Below, one piece after another: positions 58,760-64,000 of a stretch of 64,000 nucleotides of DNA; the stretch's first letter is position 1; every line of letters starts with the position of its first letter. Made by a program: the position numbers and the translations under genes. The notes below the pieces were generated by a model. That model was not told where the DNA came from. It made no database searches and saw only the letters and a program-made list of their open reading frames with translations. Source of the stretch: Apostichopus japonicus (lineage: Eukaryota; Echinodermata; Holothuroidea; Aspidochirotida; Stichopodidae); contig NC_092567.1 in assembly GCF_037975245.1 (NCBI RefSeq), positions 20,023,376 to 20,087,375 of the forward strand, written 5' to 3'.

Positions 58760-61700
58760 TATATACTCGCATACATATGGAACATTGCATACCATTGATA
58801 TAAACTAACCAAGTAAGAGGGCACAAAGCTGTAATAGATTTTGAGGAACTATTGAAGTCTTATTTTTAATGATATTGAAATGTTTTATGATAAAAGAAGA
58901 AAAAATAATCAGGAACTGTGGGAATTTTCATTATTCGAAAGATATCGCGTCAGTGTTTAAAGAGGTCATGTTTCAAAGAGTTGCTAAAGTATGGTTTGAA
59001 GGGAGAAAGTTTGCTGCCATGACAGCAGTGTGTACAAGTAATTCTCTGGCAATTGATACAAAGTGCTACCTATGGTGTTTTAATCCGGGGATATATATTA
59101 CAGTGAATGCATCCTTCGGTTTGTAATTAATGGATATGTTACAGTAAGCATATCTGTGTCAAAGACAGAAAAAAAAATTAAGGATAGTTAGCCTGCAAAT
59201 GTTACTTTTCCATAAAATGATGCATTGTAGGGGTGCATGCATTTGACTAAAAATAAATATTGTCAAAGAGTGATTTGGGGTAGGGGTTGGGGTCAATTGT
59301 AGCAGTGTTGCAGCTTGTTACATTGAAGTGTTCCCATGAATAGAATGAGTCTAACATTTGATGATATTTGCCATTGCTCAAGACCATTCATATTGATTTC
59401 CTTGTAATTGGTGGCAAAATCTTTATATTGTAGTAAATTGCACCCGTGCAGGTTTGCAAGAGATGGAAGGGGAGGGGAGAGAAATGGCTCACATAAACTA
59501 GCAGATGGGGGCTACCTAAATCATGGTTTGCTCTCCTCATATCGTTGGCTCAAGTAGCTATATAAGAAGAAAGGAAGGAAGGAAGGAAGGGAGAAAAGGA
59601 TATGTTTGTGTGTTTTTACATGATTTGATACAAACAAAAAGTTCAGAACTGATCAACATCTCTGTGTGAGGTCTCGTATTTCTGTTCTATTTCTGTATAG
59701 TCATTTTTAGCAATTTTCAATTTCTGTTGGAATCTGTTTCAATTTAAATTACCTTGAGCTGAGTTTTAATGTAGATGGTGAATACCGCATCCAACCATGT
59801 TCCTCAAGTCGATCATGATTTTCTTTTGGGGGAATAATTTATCCAGTTATTGCATTGCAAAATAAAAAACTAAAAAATATATTAAAAAAAATTAATTGCT
59901 CTGCAAGTCCAAAGATGTATAGCAGTGTTGTATAAGAGAAAAAAAATTGAGACATCAAAGCTGCTTCACAAAATTTGAATTTATTCCATGAATTTGACTG
60001 AACACATCCTGTGACTTACATCTAGATTTAAGATAATCAACTCCTCCATCCTGACATCATGAAGACATGTTTCTGAGTGTTCCATGTCACTGGTATCATT
60101 TGGAAACCGTTTGTTTGTAAAAGTGAGAAATGCTTCATATATTCCTCTCAAACAAATACAAAACGGGGGGATACAAATCGTGCATATGCATTACAAAGTG
60201 TTGTATTTAAGGATAACTGTAGGCATACGGTTAAAGTTGAACATATGTTGTTGATCTTGAAAAAAAAAAGAGTTAATCCAGGTTATATTTCCTTACTACT
60301 TATTATTACTTTGAAAGATGATGCTTGGAACATCGGTGGCTCATTGAATAAAGCGGCCAAAGTCAAATTAATTTTAGACTTGAATTTTGTTTACTACCCT
60401 ACCACAAATCATTATCGATATTTTGTGGTTGATGCCTACTTGGGAAAGAAGTTTAAATGAAGGAGATGGGAATTGAATTGAATTGCTTTAATTTCTACCA
60501 TAACCGTGCTTTACGTCAGATAAACGAAAGCAGTCGTGCTTAACAATAGCGCTAAAAACATTAGCTGGAAGAGAAGTTGAGAGAATGGAAGAGAGGCGAG
60601 GTGTAGAGACATTAAGCTTTCTTATATTTAATATCCTGTATATGAAATGATGGACAAGTGAAGTTTTTCATGTAAATTCTACAAAAAAAAATCTAGGGTT
60701 ATTTGCACCATTAAAAAAAACAAGAAAAGAAAATAAGAAGTAAAAGATTACTAACAAATACACAAGTATGATCAATGTCCCATCAGGTCAATTTCCATTA
60801 TTGGAGAACCCAACCAGAAATTTGAATTAGTTGTATGTACTATTTATGGTATGGTATTAAACAAATTGCCACTACCACATTTCAGTGAGTGACTTTGAAT
60901 GCATCATTTATTGCATATATGCTAGATTAGTATATGCTACTAGGAAATGATAGAATATGCTGTAAAATTACACATTGTATATGTTAACTACTTAAACTAT
61001 TCATGTTAAAGGGTAATGGTGAATGATTCAATAGGCAGATGGGGCAAGGGCTCAGGTTCCCCCCCCCCCGGCGGGTGGGCAGTAGGAGGAGTAAGCAGTT
61101 GGTGCATCAGGGGATTAGTAGTGCGGGCTTGCAAATTTCAAAGTTTACAATTTACGTTTTCTGAATTTGTTACCAGACCTGCAGATTATTGATTGAATCA
61201 TGGTTACAATTTATCAAAGAAAGAGAAAAATAGAACTCTTTTGTTTTTTTTAAGAAATTTGATGAATAAACAACAATTCAGCAACTTTTCTGTATTAAAT
61301 TTTTACCATTTCTTTATCCATCTGATTATACTGTTACATTATTGTTAGTCTAATTTTATTAATCCAATGGAAGCATGATTGAATTAATAATAAAAAACTT
61401 AATTTGTTCATGATTTTACTATTAAGTTCAGTCGAAGAGTGTAATCTAAAGAGTTAAGATGGGATCAAATTTATGACACGGTTTTGATTTCGTATCCACT
61501 TTAAAATGCGTTTTTTTTTTTAAAAAAAAATTTAATTTGTTGATTTTGTTGTAATGTTGTCAAAAGTGCATGCCAACAAATATTTATGACCAATGAGAAG
61601 ACAGAAACTGACCACAACAACAAAAAAACAGGAGATTTGCTTTTTTACTTCAAGATTGTCTATTAAACAAATGATCACCACTTATGCTGTTTGAGGTCAC

Positions 61701-64000
61701 ATGCTTTACATCCTTATTACCTGAGTTCCGGAAATGGTTTATGGTGTACGACTTTGTTATTTGGGTTTATATCCTCCAAAACATCCTCCTGGGTGTTTGC
61801 ATTGGTTATAAAATGTTATTGCTATTGCAGCACAAATTCCTGGAATATGGCATAATAAGGAAATGGAGTGGAGTTAAAATTTTAAGTCTCCAGGTATGCA
61901 ATATGTGACCATCTATAGTGTGGTTGCATTGGAGTGTAGACAGTGAGTTTAATGTCATGGGGGAGGGGGTACAGGGTAATGTTTGTCCGTTGATTATGAG
62001 TATGCATAGTTAAAACATTAAAGACTTATGTATCACAAAGTCACATGATTACTCAAATCCCAGATGTTCAGATGTGCCTGTAATGTCATTTTTCCTTTGG
62101 TATAATTTTAATGATGGCTTTGAGCACAGTATTTATATTCTTTTTAAGTTCTATGATGCTAAAAATCACTGCTTTCAAATATGATGTATTTCTATAAAAC
62201 TGTTGTCTTTGGTGGATATGACCCTTTAACCATCAGAGGCTTATCATTCAAAGTGGCTGGACAAGCTAGGTCAGCACGCTGACCCTTTCGGTCAGCTCTC
62301 TGCAAAACTCAATAAAAATAGTACATATGACTTTAATAGTCTAAACTATTTTGACAGTGCACTACAGATTTGTGAAGGACAAGTGGTATTGTATGTCATG
62401 CTGTATTGTTTGTATGAAGTCAAATGAGCATGTATGATTGGTTTAATTAGAATTATCTATAACAATGGATTGGTATTAACTTGTAGGACCTGCACTGAGG
62501 AGTAAACATCATCATCATCATCATACTAATTGAACCTTAAAGGAGCTTTCCAAACAATTAGCATGTGCTAAACTGAATACCATAAAATCCGGAACAGGTA
62601 TAGAAACATATACAAGCACTAAAAAATTTCCCCTTCTTTATATTTTCAGCACTTTAATGCGGTCCAAGAGTCATCCTTAGTTACCTTTATATGACCATTG
62701 CAGTTACATTAAAGTTACAATTACAACTCACAATTACAGTTAGAAGTGAATAGGCTTATTTCGTACAAACTATTGTACTCATTTATTTGGTAGCCTAAAT
62801 AATTTGTTATCAAAAGTTGACGTATCGGAAGTTTTGGGTGGAGAGGGGGAGAGAAGAAGGAATATAAAGTTCCTAAGCAGGATAATGGGTACTACTACTG
62901 TTATCAGGATTTTTCAGAATGTTATACGCATCAGTATGTAACAGATCTGACAAGTGTGTATACGTACATATACATCACTGTGTTACATTCTCAATGGTTC
63001 GTCATGTTTTTTTTTATCTGTTTTGCATCATTACAGATGCGCATACGTTACTTTCATGTATTAATGCCATACTTTATTTTTTCACTTTTAACGATGCTTG
63101 AAATTAAAGTTCCATTCAGCACTGATTGAATTAAATTACAATATTTTGAAAATTATCTTGAATTCTTGGCTCTACTTGTCATTAATATTTGTTCCTCCTT
63201 CCCTCACTCTACACCCCCCCCCCCACCTCTCTTTCTATTAACTCCTTCCTCACCCCTTCCATTCATTAGGGGATACCTTATGTACATAACTGTCTAGGTA
63301 CTTAACTCCACCAGGCAACTTTCAACTACCCCATGACCTCTTACATTGGGAACTTGTGACTCCCTGATCTGAGACTGTTTCTCCCTTAGTATAATAACCA
63401 TGGTAGAATGATTAACTCCTATTCAACCGTTTGCCCTTTAATGAACACATGCTTTTAGAAAATCATTACTCGAGATAGGAATACACTAGAGAGCTTCCCA
63501 TAGCTTTATTTTGCACACAAGACAGCCTGCATCAATAAACAACCTTTTCCGAGGGGTCACAGGGACTTCTTTTTTTTTTTTTTTTGTCTTCAAAGATTTG
63601 TTTACATTCAAAACACCGGTCGTTTTGACCTTTTTTTTCAAAAAAATCGTGAGAACAGTGAAAAATGTCAGTCAACTGACCCTATCTTATACAACTATCT
63701 AATACATACAAGGAATCAAATCAGGAGCCTCAGAGGCATATGTAGAGAGATGGCTCTATATTTGGGGAAAATATGTCAAAAAATAACGTTTTTCGGTCTA
63801 TGTTAAGGCCAAAAAACGGTCAACTTTCTGAAAATATTTCTCCCAAATGCCTCACCCTACAGAAAAGATTTTTAGCTCTCCAGAAGCGCCACACTGAAAT
63901 TCAACTCTACATAGAAACAATTAAGCAATAGCGCCTCCACTTTTTGAGTAATCCCTAGCAATTCAACTCGAGCATTTCTACGGTATAGAATTTCGGTCAA
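58760..64000. other. Intergenic sequence, no gene seen
   Basis: Contains (GGAA)n at 59571-59590 and (ATC)n at 62507-62525. GAATTGAATTGAATTG at about 60472 could be the antisense tail of a LINE reading leftward (body to about 60560). A poly-C run lies at 61058 and poly-T at 63571-63585. A 127-codon frame at 60077-60460 has no recognisable domain and is not called a gene. Confidence 0.45.

Noticed and set aside
60077-60460. 127-codon plus-strand open frame downstream of ZC3H11A
   Set aside because: No known motif, no promoter or poly(A) context, and not part of the ZC3H11A coding phase, which ends at 58259.

Overview
The window is animal nuclear DNA of low gene density. It is AT-rich and intron-containing, full of microsatellites, poly-G/C runs, small DNA-transposon derivatives and SINE/LINE remnants. 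Nothing looks bacterial: there are no operons, and the only long open frames are the exons of one gene. The single confident gene is the metazoan ZC3H11A family. The repeat style (hAT-type elements with CAGTGGCG ends and poly-C interiors, tracts rich in TAGGCCTA and AACGTTAGGC) suggests a marine invertebrate deuterostome. An echinoderm such as a sea cucumber or sea urchin is my best guess, but this is inference.

Layout. From 1 to about 46 kb there is no gene I can support in full. The span holds two isolated, cysteine-containing open frames that look like decayed or single exons (about 2.2 kb and 22.2 kb, the second CUB-like). It also holds three hAT-type MITEs with perfect, mutually different 8-bp target-site duplications (4178-4506, 41162-41522, 43545-43953). 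A tRNA-like sequence lies at 9160-9230 and a tRNA-headed SINE near 13.6 kb, with a second body copy at 33.6 kb. Further features are a MITE with inverted ends (13892-14069), the 3' end of a CR1/jockey-like LINE (about 14.5-15.1 kb), a tandem duplication with a retroelement inserted in only one copy (15303-16335), a perfect 33-bp palindrome (19904-19970) and several tandem repeats.

From about 46 to 59 kb, on the + strand, lies a ZC3H11A orthologue. It has ten coding exons (49746-58259, 1019 codons by my splice model), a probable 5' UTR acceptor at 49619 and a poly(A) signal at 58737. The N-terminus carries three CCCH zinc fingers over exons 1-3. The middle carries a tandem array of KSLEQIRRER-type repeats, and the C-terminus is acidic. 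Vertebrate ZC3H11A is a nuclear RNA-binding protein linked to the TREX mRNA-export machinery. The introns are repeat-laden: part of the second zinc-finger exon plus its splice donor is repeated four times in tandem, a 73-bp minisatellite abuts exon 9, and a dispersed element sits directly against the exon 7 acceptor.

From 59 to 64 kb I see only intergenic sequence with simple repeats and a possible LINE tail. No CRISPR array, rRNA gene or convincing functional tRNA was seen.
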